DNA of 64,000 bases from Pontederia crassipes (taxonomy: Eukaryota > Streptophyta > Magnoliopsida > Commelinales > Pontederiaceae): the NCBI GenBank assembly GCA_030549335.1, contig CM060184.1, positions 44,171,909 to 44,235,908 of the forward strand, in the 5' to 3' direction. Made by a program: the position numbers and the translations under genes. Below the pieces are notes generated by a model that was not told the DNA's origin, searched no databases, and saw nothing but the letters and a program-made list of their open reading frames with translations. Shown here piece after piece: positions 37,398-47,399 of the stretch; positions within the stretch are counted from its first letter, which is position 1; each line of letters opens with the position of its first letter.

Positions 37398-40300
37398 TCA
37401 TTTATTGTTAAAACTCCTGCAGAGTAAAAAAATACATGATGTTAAGGAATTTCTCTGTGGAGTTTCCAGCCAAAAAGTGTCAAAAAATGCAAGTTGTCCC
37501 TGATTAATAAGGTGATTAGTTATAGAATTAGCCTCTTGGGTACAGTGTTCAAAAGTTATACTGATTTTCCATAATTCTATAGTGGTGGGCACTTGGCTTT
37601 CCTATTTGTGGTTCCCACCAAATTATTCGAGTGAGCATTCAGCCACACCCTCTTAAGTCCAAGCTGTCTACATTAATTTTTTATTTCAGCAAGCTCTCTC
37701 CAAGCCTCTGCCCAAAGCACCAAAATATCCGTGCATCAGAGAGCACTTGCCATAATACAAGATTTGTTAGGGTTTCGAATAATGGACCCTTCCCCTCTCG
37801 GATCTCCGGGATTGATGAATGAATCATCTGATTTCACCTTCATTCAAGTAGGGGGTCAAAGCTCCCACTGAATTCAAATTAAGTCTTGGGGGTGTATTGC
37901 CTCAGGGAGGATGAATCCAGTAAACTCGTCAGAGCCAGAGCCCATCTTCGTACCACCAAACTAGGAACTGCTTGGAAGCAAAGTGGGCCTCATTTCATTA
38001 GAGCCAAATGCTCCAAAGACAAAATGTAATTATTGAGGGAAGGCGAGAAGTCGAGGGGGGTCAAGATCACTTCCCTAGCAGATCCAGACTCCTTCCCGCT
38101 AGGAAGCAAAATGAGAAAAAGTATACTTAAGTTCATTCTGAACAAGGGTCCAAAGTGAAGTCACCACAAAGCAAACAAAGAATAGATGGTTATTTGATTT
38201 TGTTGCAAATCCACATAAAGCGCATAGTGTACAGATATTGGAGTTGAAAGAAGCTATCATATCTAGAGTGGGCAGCCTAGAATTAGACAATTTCCAGAGG
38301 AAGGTTTGGATTTTAAGGGGAATCTTAAGGGACCAAATACACTTCCAAATAGTCCGGCTAGAGTTAAGGGGTATAGTTGGCTGACGACTAAATGAGTAAT
38401 AAATCAAACTAAATTTTGCATCACCACATGGATCAGTAGCCCATACCCACCAGTCATCACCTACATAAACGAAAGAGGGAAGTAATGGAATTGCAATAAT
38501 GATATTAACTAAAGACTCGCCAAAAAGCCTGAACAAAAGAGGAAATTTCATTCGAATAAGATCACAAGCATTTAATGATTCAATGTGAAACTGCATATTA
38601 ATAAAAGTTGGCATATGTGAAATAGGGATTTTGAAAATCATGGGTCAAAAAAGACAGATGTAGAAACACCATTTGCAATAAATTTTTGAAACCCAAAAAG
38701 CAAATCTAATATAACCAAGTTTATCATCTTCCACAACCAAGAGGAGTTCCTACAAAGCATATTAGTCCATGGCTTTAAGATTCTATATTTACAATTAACC
38801 AGCCTAGTCCAAGTGTCTTGAGCACCATTAACTATCCCAAGGACACGTCTAGCCAAGAATGAGGTGTAGATCCATTGTAAATTCCTGATATTAAGGCCCT
38901 CAAGTGATTGATGAATCAGCATATGTCCCACCCAATCAAGTGCATTCTAGTTTTGCTCTCTGCATTAGACTATAGAAAGGATTTGGAGCACTTTTCCAAT
39001 GAGTTAATTAGGCCCCTTGAGATATATATGAGGATAAAGATAAATCAAGATTGAATGGAGTACAACTTTTATTAGTACAGTTCTACCAAAAATGTTTCGT
39101 AGTTTACCTTTCCAACCATCCAACCAAGAGGAGATCTTATCAATAAGGCTCTTCTGTTGAGAGTTAGTGACATACTTAAAGGAGATAGAAATATGTATAT
39201 GAAAGGGAAGTTACCTTGATTGATCCCATAGTATGCATAATTCTACTCCTTCTGTTCGAGTTAAATTTAGGGGGAAAGTAAAATTCAAATTTTTCATTAT
39301 TCAGATTGGTGGTTATGCCAAATTCTTTAGAATATTAGAGATATTTTTAGCATTCTTCTTAGTGGCCCTAAAGCAAATTAAGAGGTCATCCATAGTGACC
39401 AAGTTTGAAATTGTTTACACTAAAGGGAATAATTTGTTTTAAGGTGACAACTTGATTAAGTATAGAAGAGTGGTGAATAGATAGGAGGAGAACGGTCTCC
39501 TTGTCTGATATCCTTATGGGGAGAAGTAAGATGAATGCTCACCATTAACATAACATGAAAATTTTGCAGATTGGCTACAAGTTAAAATCCGACTTATAAA
39601 TTTTGTAGGGAAATTCATTTTAAGCATAGTAGTTTTAATGGCTGACTAGGATACTCTATCGAAAGGTTTTGACATATTGACTTTAAACATAAAAAAAAGT
39701 CCTTCCTTGAGAAAGAGAGTGAGCCACCTCCTAAGCGACTAGGATGTTATCCTTGATAGCTTGCCCCACAATAAAAATTCACTGACATGAATCAATAATG
39801 GTGGGCAGAGATGGTTTTAGGCGATTAACAATAATCTTAGTTATAGTTCTATAGATAACACTACAGAGACTAATAGGCCTGTAGTACTATACAGAGTTTG
39901 GATTATGCTTCTCGGGTATAAAAAATAAAGTTGTGTATCCCCACTCCTCACGTAATATGTTATGATTGAAAAAATTTTGGGTGGTAGAGATAACATCATT
40001 ATCAATAATGTCCAAGCACATGTTGATAGAATTTCAGGATCATACCATCTGCGCCCGGGGCTTTCCGTGGGTGCATAGACCAAAATGCCTCTTTGATTTC
40101 GTCCAGAGGACAAGGCCAGAAGTGTTGGATGCAAAGATGGGTTTAAGGTAGGAAGATTAGTCCAAAGGTGTTCTATGTTAGGAGGATTTAAAGTCAGGAA
40201 ACTAAGCCCATAAGGTTTTGTTGTGGGTTGTGAAGCAATTTAAGATATTATGAGTATTTTCTACAATCCTACCGGTGGTGTCTTTACTTGAGGTAATAGC

Positions 40301-41355
40301 ATTAATCCTTTGTCTAGTTATGATGCTGATATGATAAAACTTAGTTTTTTTGTCCTCATTATTTATTGAATTTACTCCATCATTTTAAGCTAATTTGTCT
40401 TAAGAGGGTAGCATGCTGATGATAAAGAATTCTTAGCCGAGACACCTTAGAAATGGAGAGGCCATGGAGCTTATTTGTATATTCTAGGTTCTAGATATTT
40501 AACTTGGCTTGCTTGGCCCTGACAGATAGTCAAGCTCATGGGCATTCCAATTAAATTTTTTGTTTTAATTATATGGAAAGATTGGTGGAGGGGCGTAGCG
40601 GAGTCTTTGTCCCTCCATACCTGCTCCACAACTGTTCTGAATTAAGAGTACAAACTAGAAATGTTCATATATGAATCTATGATTTCTTACTTGTTTAGGG
40701 GAAGTGTCCAACACAAGAGGTGAATGGTCTAGCATACACTTGAGAAATATAATTATAGAGGCAGAGGGAGAGTGAAGTAACCATTGCGAGTTAACCATAA
40801 TTGTGTCAAGTTTACATTGAATTCTAGCAAGTCCAAATCTACTGTTGCACCAGGTGAGGCCGAAGGTAGGTGGAGGGAGATCCCTAAATCCTTAGTGATT
40901 GATGGCATTCTAAATGGCATGTGAGGAGGGTTTACCTCCAGCTCCCCCTGCCCTCCCCAACCCACCCCCTCCCCCCTCCCCCCTCACATTTTGATTCATT
41001 CCACATGCTTCGTCCCAATGAAGGAGAAGTAGTCACATAGATTTTAGTAAGTAAAAAAGAGAAATTATTCACAATAAATTTCACATGAATATAATGTGCA
41101 TTAAACAAAATGGCCAAAAGAGTGATATTTTGCCGACGTCAGGCCAAGATCAGGCCACCAATGGCACATGTTAGGGGACCAGCAACCACACTAGGCCGGG
41201 CCCAACCGACGCACAGCGATGGCCGAATGTGTCTCATCTACATGAGTTTCCAACAAAATGATAATATTTGATTTTATATTTCTAGTTAAGTCTAACAAAA
41301 CATCTTTTATTTTGCTATGATAGATACATATACGGTTCCATGATATAATTTTCAT
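37398..41355 (-). pseudogene. L1 LINE ORF2 pseudogene
   Basis: It starts at 41355 with MKIISWNRICIYHSKIKDVL, then IIILLETHVDETH, which is the L1 endonuclease N-terminus. Around 40140-39850 the RT start is seen as KAPGADGMILKFYQHV, then YYRPISLCSVIYRTITKI. 38638-38931 carries the RT end (GLNIRNLQWIYTSFLARRVL). 38099-38641 has the zinc-binding domain (KIPLKIQTFLWKLSNSRLPT, CTLCALCG, NHLFFVC). 37398-37592 has an RNase H-like tail (HCTQEANSITNHLINQG). Many stops and frame changes make it inactive. Confidence 0.75.
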
Positions 41356-41855
41356 AAGTTTAAATCTATAGAGTTTTCAATACAAGATCGAGAAGTTGGT
41401 GTTATAACTTCTATACTACCGAAGAAGGAGTGGGATGACCTACTTAGTCTCTCTTCTCCATCCTTCTTTTGTTTCCTTTTTGCTAGTGTGAGCCTCGGTA
41501 GATGGCTAGCTAAGGCTTTCTAAGGGGATCTTCCCGGAGCTCCCCCACACCCTCCGTCTCCCCCAACCGCTCCCTCCCCTCCAATGGCTCTGACTACAAT
41601 GATCAATCAAGTCCTCGGGCCACCCGCGCTCCTCTTCTTCCCACCCTTCCAATTTTCTCACAAACTGATACCCCTCTACTATTTTTGTTGTTGTTGGGTC
41701 GTCGGAATTATTTCGTATATAGCCTAGCAAACAACCAAACAAATCGTTGGGGCATATGACGCCAAATCAACTCCGGACACTGAAAGCGACCATCACGGTA
41801 GAGATCAGTATCCCTTGAGGACACAACTAAAAGGTCGACAGAGCTCCATCTCTTC

Positions 41856-42540
41856 TTGTTGGATCACATCTTGGGAATGCAATGCTCGATGGATGGTATG
41901 ATGAAGGCGTTCATTCCACTCTGGAAAGTCCGTGGCCCTTTACAGATTCATGAGATGGGAAACTCTTTCATTATGCTTGTTTCTTCTAACATGGAGGATA
42001 AAATGCAGGTTTTAATGCAAAACCCTTGGATGAGTCATGGCACAATGATGCATGTTGCTCAGGCAAAACCCTTTTTTGTGCCATTTGAGGATCACTTTGT
42101 GATAACACCAGTGTGGATCCGCTTTCCGGGCTTGCCGTGGGAGCTTAGCTGTCCTTAATCAATCATTCAGCTAGCGACTTCTTTCAGCACCCCCTTCAAG
42201 GTGGATGAGGTGTTGTATCGAAAAAGACCTCTCGAGACCCTTCAAGCAGGGGGTATGGTTAAAATTGTCAGACAACTCATGCTTCTTCCAAATTATTACC
42301 TATGAAAATCTTCCAACATTTTATTTTAGACGTGGAATTATGGGTCATCGCTTCGAGGTGTGCTAGACGGCCAGTGCAGTGCAGAATGCAGATGACAGCA
42401 AGGATGTGATTGTTCTCCTAACCATGGATGCAAGCATTTCGCTGAATGTCCCTCCATTGACCAGCAATGATATAGAGTGGAGTGCAGCCTGATCGGCCAT
42501 GTTTTTGCTATCATCCCGCACACTATGCCCCCTGGAGCTT
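41856..42540 (+). pseudogene. L1 LINE ORF1 fragment (DUF4283 and zinc knuckle)
   Basis: 41856-42158 encodes MQVLMQNPWMSHGTMMHVAQ and FVITPVWIRFPGLPWELS, the hallmark PW and VW-R-PGLP blocks of DUF4283. Next come TPFKVDEVLYRKRP and a decayed knuckle GIMGHRFEVC near 42340-42362. It is read on the + strand, opposite to ORF2 next door. Confidence 0.7.
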
Positions 42541-43164
42541 CATCACCAAAAGCTGCGAGAGATCAGTTGACACCTAGCTAGATCCAGAGCTCCTCCATGC
42601 CAATCACTTCTCATGACACGCAAATGGAAACTTGTCGGCCATGGGATGAGGACTGCTCATTGGGTCACATGCCACATATCTTTGACACCTCACTTACTTT
42701 GGTTACCACACCACATGAGATCTTATCGGCTTATTCAAGTCTTCTGAACACTCGACCATTGGATGTACCTAGAGTTGTTGATCATTTACCATCTGGCATA
42801 AATGGGGAGCATGAGAGCATATGAGACAATCGTCAAATCTTAAATGGCATCCCTAGGCATGAACATATACAATTGCGTGTTCATGAGCTAGTTCAAAAAA
42901 CCCTAAACACGTCGCTGACCTCCTCTCCCTTCTCCTCACCTCAACACTCTCATTCCTTTAGCTTGAAAAAACTCTAAAGTGCATTCGCAGGCCACAACTC
43001 CCTCTCTCCCCACCCAACAACTAGTCCAAAGAGTCCCTTAACTGGGGCCTTATAACCCCCTCCCCCATTCTAGTGAACACAATGGCCAAAAATCATATTA
43101 CTGCACACTTGGAATAGTTGAATGGGTCACGACGAAACTAACTCTCGATCGTGCAAGTGTTGTA

Positions 43165-43345
43165 ACTCAGATATGGAGGTGGAGCTTGGGAACCCAGACA
43201 TGGTTCAACCACACCACACAGGAGCTAATAGATCCATAGAGCCCCGAACTCTCCTTTGCCCCAACCCCCAACCCGGTTCTAACTTAAAGGTGGAGCTTGA
43301 GGACCCAATCGTGATTCAACTGCCTTCTACAAGAGCTTATCGATC
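43165..43345 (+). repeat. Two-copy tandem repeat
   Basis: GGTGGAGCTTGGGAACCCAGAC near 43176 is echoed by GGTGGAGCTTGAGGACCCAA near 43291. Each is followed by GATTCAAC- or GGTTCAAC-type sequence and AGAGCTTAT or GGAGCTAAT. The unit is about 115-125 bp. It could be part of L1 ORF1. Confidence 0.45.
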
Positions 43346-43379
43346 CTCTAAAAAGCCTTACAAAAAATAATCCCCTTTC

Positions 43380-43745
43380 TCTCCGTTCTTTTTTTCCTTT
43401 TCCTTTGTCTTTGTGCTCTTCCCTTTCCTTCCTTCCTTTCTTCTTTTCCCTTTTCCTTTTTCTTTGTGCTCTTCCCTTTCTTTCCTTCCTTCCTTTCATT
43501 CTTCTTTTCCTTTTTCCTTTTTCCTTTTTTCTTTTTGGTGTTCTACCTTGAGAGAGAGAGAAGACTTCAATAGTTGGTTTGCTTCCGCAAAGAAAATTTG
43601 GAGAGAGAAAGAGAGTGAGGGGAGAACTTCAACGGTTGGTTTGCTTCTACCGAGACAAAGAGAAGTTAGAGAGAGAGAGAGAAAGAGAGAAGACTTCAAC
43701 AGTTGGTTTGCTTTCGACGAGCAAAGAAAAGTTTGCTGAACGATA
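43380..43745. repeat. CT-rich tract and three-copy 63-bp repeat
   Basis: 43380-43545 is an almost pure pyrimidine tract on the + strand. From 43559 three units follow, each with ACTTCAA(T/C)(A/G)GTTGGTTTGC, then CGAC/CGC and AAAG-rich sequence and a (GA)n run. Long open frames on both strands here result from low complexity. Confidence 0.6.
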
Positions 43746-44495
43746 TTATATTTTCTTTTGGAACTCTCTCTAGAAGGTATGAATAATTCCAGAAATTCGA
43801 TCTCACAGTTAAAGTTAACCATCTGTATAATCTAACTGAACCAAACATAATTCGATCTCTCTCTCTCTCTCTCTCTCACATATATATATATATATGGAAT
43901 AAATATTATAGAAAAAAAGAGCTCGTAACGATTTACACAAATTTAAAATAGTGCACCGTACGTATATACAATTAACGAAAGCTTAGTTCAAACAAACAGA
44001 TCATATATTTAGCAGTCTGACGAAAGAAATGGACAATACATGCAACAACGATAACAATTAGAACTGTGAGCACGTATCACACTGCAAGTAATGCCCATGC
44101 ATGCCAAAATGTGGTGTGTATGTAACTAAAAAATGTAATGTAAATGTAGAACAAATCGATCGGTAGTAGTGTACATCTCAACCAACACGACAGAAACAGT
44201 AGGGGACCTCTAAGCCAACACCACAAATAGCATCGGGACCCTCCTCGGCCACCACCACCACCGAGCCCACAACAAAATATATATATATATATATATATAT
44301 GTATCCCTCTAATTAAGTCGATCCTAATGCTCATTATTACTAATTATATAGTTTAACTACTGCTACTTCACTCTAGTAAACCAGACCAGAGCACTACAAG
44401 ATGACAACAAAGTAACATATTAATAATTAATACTACAAGTATACAATATCTGTTCACCACGCCAAAATCTAAAGGAATTGAATTCCTCGATCCAT
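43746..44495. other. Downstream flank of the DOMON/b561 gene
   Basis: It contains (CT)n at 43856-43876 and (AT)n runs near 43881 and 44279. The - strand gene ends at 44496, so its 3' UTR lies here. No other gene is seen. Confidence 0.5.
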
Positions 44496-47277
44496 TCAGG
44501 CGTCATGATTCTGCCTTCCACCGTATCCATTGGCTGCACCATTAACCCCGCGGCCATGGTGGGAGTAGGACGTATCGGAGCCCTTCCTCCTCCTGCTCAG
44601 GACGACGGCCCAGGTGAAGACCTCCAGGACGAGCGCGACGGCGCCCAGCGCGGCGAGAACGCCGACGTAGGCGTGCTTCCACTTCTTGTCCGGGTTCAAG
44701 ATGTCGAAGCCGTCGAAGATGTTGACGATGCTGAGGACGATGACGCTGTACCCGACCGACCAGTGGTACAGGTTCCAGTACATCCTGTACTTGTGATCCT
44801 TCTGCGGCCGCAGCAGCAATGCGAACACCTGCACGCATGCATGCACCAGTTTAATTAGTAATATGCTCCATGGTGGCATGCATCGATTTATTAATTAATG
44901 CGCAGCAGATACGATTATGATCGTGATCACCTGAAGCGTGGCCAAGCAGAAGAGGACGATCCCGAGGGTCCTGTGCTTGTGGTAGGTGATTCCCACGGAC
45001 TCGCTGCCGAGCTTGAGGCCGAGGCCCCATCCAGCGACGCCGATCACGTAGCCGGAGAACTGGCAGGTGATGTGGAGGTAGAACCATGCGGGGTCCGCCG
45101 TCTGGAACACCTTCAGGTACCTCGCTATTATGACCCCGATGGGCATCAGAATCCCCCAGCTGATGGTGTTCAGCACTCCATGCACCTGAACTCAAGCGAT
45201 TTATAACCTCGATGTCAATTTTATGAATTGTATTTAAATAGTAATAAACAAGGCACGTAGTGTGGTCTTAATATATGCTTACATTCCTGCGATGCAGCTT
45301 GTTCCCTGATCCACTGGCCACGGCGGTGCCTGACAGGAAATCCAAGCTGGTCATGGACTTGCTATTGTCGCCACCGGCGTGGCCGTAGGGCACCCCGTTC
45401 TGGAAGGACGTCGACGACTGCCACACCGTGTTCTGCTTAGTGGCCTTGCCGGGCAGCTCCAGGGACGCGTATATGGTGTACGCGCCGTCGGCGTACTCCG
45501 CACTCGCGTTGTACACCGCGAAATCCAAGCTCTCGTTCGTCACGGTGGGGCTGTAGGACGTGAACTTGGTGGTCCACACGGTGATGGCGTCGCCGTTGGA
45601 TGAGTTGGGGAATGCGATCAGAGAGTTAGCGCCGATCATGCCCTCCCCGGAGGGGTTGATGGCCCAGGCCACCCAGCCGCCCGACGACACCGGGGCGCGG
45701 AATGCCACGTCCACGGTGGCATTGGAAGGGTGGTAGTTCCAGTGGAGGGAGGCGCTGAGGTAAGGCAGGGTGTTGCAGGTGCCGTAGACCCTGTTGCCGG
45801 AGAAGGACACGCCGGTGGCGCACGACGACGTGCTCTGCGTCGAGGTCTGGCGCCATAGAAGTAGACCATGCCAGTACATTATTAATATGAAATAAGACAT
45901 GTATAATTAATAAATAAAGCATCTAAATCACTCGTTAATTAATCAATTTGGTTTAAAGGCGTTCGTGCGTGTAGTTAACCAATTGGTTCGGTATAGACCT
46001 TACATTAGTATTTAGTAATTAAGCAAGCACACCTTACAAGTAGAGGTTTCTTGCCGGCCGGGATTGCGACCCAAATTTAGTTAACTGATCAGCTAATCGT
46101 CTCTGTTTTATTTTTAAAAGCATCGAACTGCATGGTTTCATACCAAAGTTGATGATCACTAGCTAGTTAGTTTGAAATTGAATTGGTCAGCTTAATTGAT
46201 ATCTACTAATTAATAGGTTCGGCCTTTTTCCAAGATGCATTTAGATTAAATGATCTTGGCAATTACTTTTGTTTTTAGATTTATTTTTTTCTTGGCCTCT
46301 ATTTGGAACTTTAAAAAGGGAAAAAAAACAACAATATAAAAGCACCTTATATTCAGGAGTTGCTGGTGATATCAGAAGAGGAAGGAGTGTAGTAGAAGCG
46401 TTATGCGTGGCGGCGTTTAATTAAATGAGCCGTGTCCTCTCTCTAGATCTAAATTAGAGTTTATTGATCGCACACATTAATTAATTCAGCTAACCAATTA
46501 GTAGTTTAATTAATCTTCTCTATATATACAGCGAGAGGGTTAGTTAGCTAGTTAACTAAATGTGAAAGAATAAATAAATAAATATATAAATATATAAGAT
46601 ATATATATATATTTCATATGCAGAGGCAGTGCATGATTACGTACGTTATTGCCATTCGACTCGTTCCCTGATCCACTGGCCACGGCGGTGCTTGACAGGA
46701 AATCCAAACTGGTTTTAGACTCGCCGTTGTCGCCACCGGCATGGCCGTAGGGCACCCCGTTCTGGAAGGAGGTCGACGACTGCCACACCGTGTTCTGCTT
46801 AGTGGCGTTGCCCGGAAGCTCCAAGGACGCGTATATGGTGTACACGCCGCCGGCATACTCCGCGCTCGCGCTGTACACCGCGAAGTCCAGGCTCTCGTTC
46901 TTCACGGTCGGGCTGTAGGACGTGAACTTGGTGGTCCACACGGTGACGGCTCCGCCGTTGGACGAGTTCGGGAAGGCGATCAGAGCGTTGGCGCCGATCA
47001 TGCCCTCGCCGGAGGGGTTGATGGCCCAGGCCACCCAGCCGCCTGACGACACGGGGGCCCGGAAGGCCACGTCCACAGTGGCGTTGGAAGGGTGGTAGTT
47101 CCAGTGGAGGGAAGCGTTGAGGTGAAGGAGGGTGTTGCAGGAGGCGTAGACCCTGTTGCCGGAGAAGGACACGCCGGCGCTGCATGACGACGAGTTCTCC
47201 GCCGAGGCGTGGCCCCACAGGAGGAGAGCGTGAAAGTAGAGGAGGCAACCAACGAAGGCGGCTACCGGCGTCGCCAT
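44496..47277 (-). CDS. Cytochrome b561 and DOMON domain protein
   Basis: Model with the distal first exon: 46645-47277, 44931-45185, 44496-44828, all GT-AG. The CDS is 1221 nt (406 aa), normal for plant CYBDOM proteins. Residues 1-26 form a signal peptide ([20 protein letters not shown]...). Residues about 30-190 are a DOMON domain ([36 protein letters not shown]). Residues 212-370 are a b561 core with candidate haem-ligand His at 213 (VHGVLN), 249 (YLHITCQ), 282 (HKHRTLG) and 318 ([11 protein letters not shown]), and about five membrane segments. The tail is basic and Gly-rich (SRRRKGSD). Family knowledge: such proteins pass electrons across a membrane between ascorbate and acceptors such as ferric iron. 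Exon 1 is very GC-rich. Intron 1 contains a second DOMON exon (45283-45900). Without transcripts I cannot say which first exon is used. Confidence 0.9.
45283..45900 (-). CDS. Duplicate DOMON first exon (alternative start of the b561 gene)
   Basis: This 206-codon open exon is nearly identical to the distal first exon from [16 protein letters not shown] onward. It keeps all DOMON blocks ([37 protein letters not shown]). It ends in a good donor after AGGAAT (gtaagc) in phase 0, so joining 44931-45185 and 44496-44828 gives a 401-aa protein. The junction reads KLHRRN|VHGVLN, closer to family consensus than the distal copy ([13 protein letters not shown]). The N-terminus differs ([16 protein letters not shown]) but is hydrophobic enough to act as a signal peptide. 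It may be the true exon 1 with its own promoter, an alternative first exon, or a dead copy. Confidence 0.7.
46521..46528 (-). promoter_or_regulatory. Possible TATA box for the proximal first exon
   Basis: It reads TATATATA on the - strand in the context GCTGTATATATAGAGAAG, about 620 bp before the ATG at 45900. If used, the leader would be long. AT-rich background makes this weak evidence. Confidence 0.3.
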
Positions 47278-47386
47278 CGTGTGCTTATAGGCCAGATGAT
47301 CAAAATTAAAGATATGATATGCGGTAGTATGATAACTGGAACAAATTATGGTTTAAGGTGTTAGAGGAGAGAGGCCTGCGAAGTAA

Positions 47387-47395
47387 TTATATATA
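47387..47395 (-). promoter_or_regulatory. TATA box for the distal first exon
   Basis: It reads TATATATAA on the - strand in the context TCTATATATAATTACTTC, about 110 bp before the ATG at 47277. The expected transcription start is near 47355 and the leader would be about 80 nt. Position and context are good for a plant promoter. Confidence 0.5.
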
Positions 47396-47399
47396 GATA

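Larger units (their letters stand above)
37378..43370 (-). mobile_element. L1-type LINE with apparent 5' inversion
   Basis: The 3' end is a T-run (37378-37385) followed on the - strand by RNase H-like, zinc-binding, RT and endonuclease regions up to 41355. Beyond about 41740 the strand of the coding signal flips. ORF1-type sequence (DUF4283-like, then a decayed zinc knuckle) reads on the + strand at 41856-42530. One L1 copy with its 5' part inverted by twin priming explains this arrangement. All frames are broken. Confidence 0.6.

Noticed and set aside
43284..43822. Lys/Arg/Glu- and Phe/Ser-rich frames
   Set aside because: They are produced by the CT/GA tract and a 63-bp tandem repeat.
44478..45206. 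Plus-strand frames opposite the b561 exons
   Set aside because: They are antisense shadows of GC-rich exons 2 and 3; the - strand has exact splice sites and family motifs.
46741..47252. Extra frames on both strands within the DOMON exon
   Set aside because: High GC removes stops in other frames; only one frame encodes the DOMON motifs.
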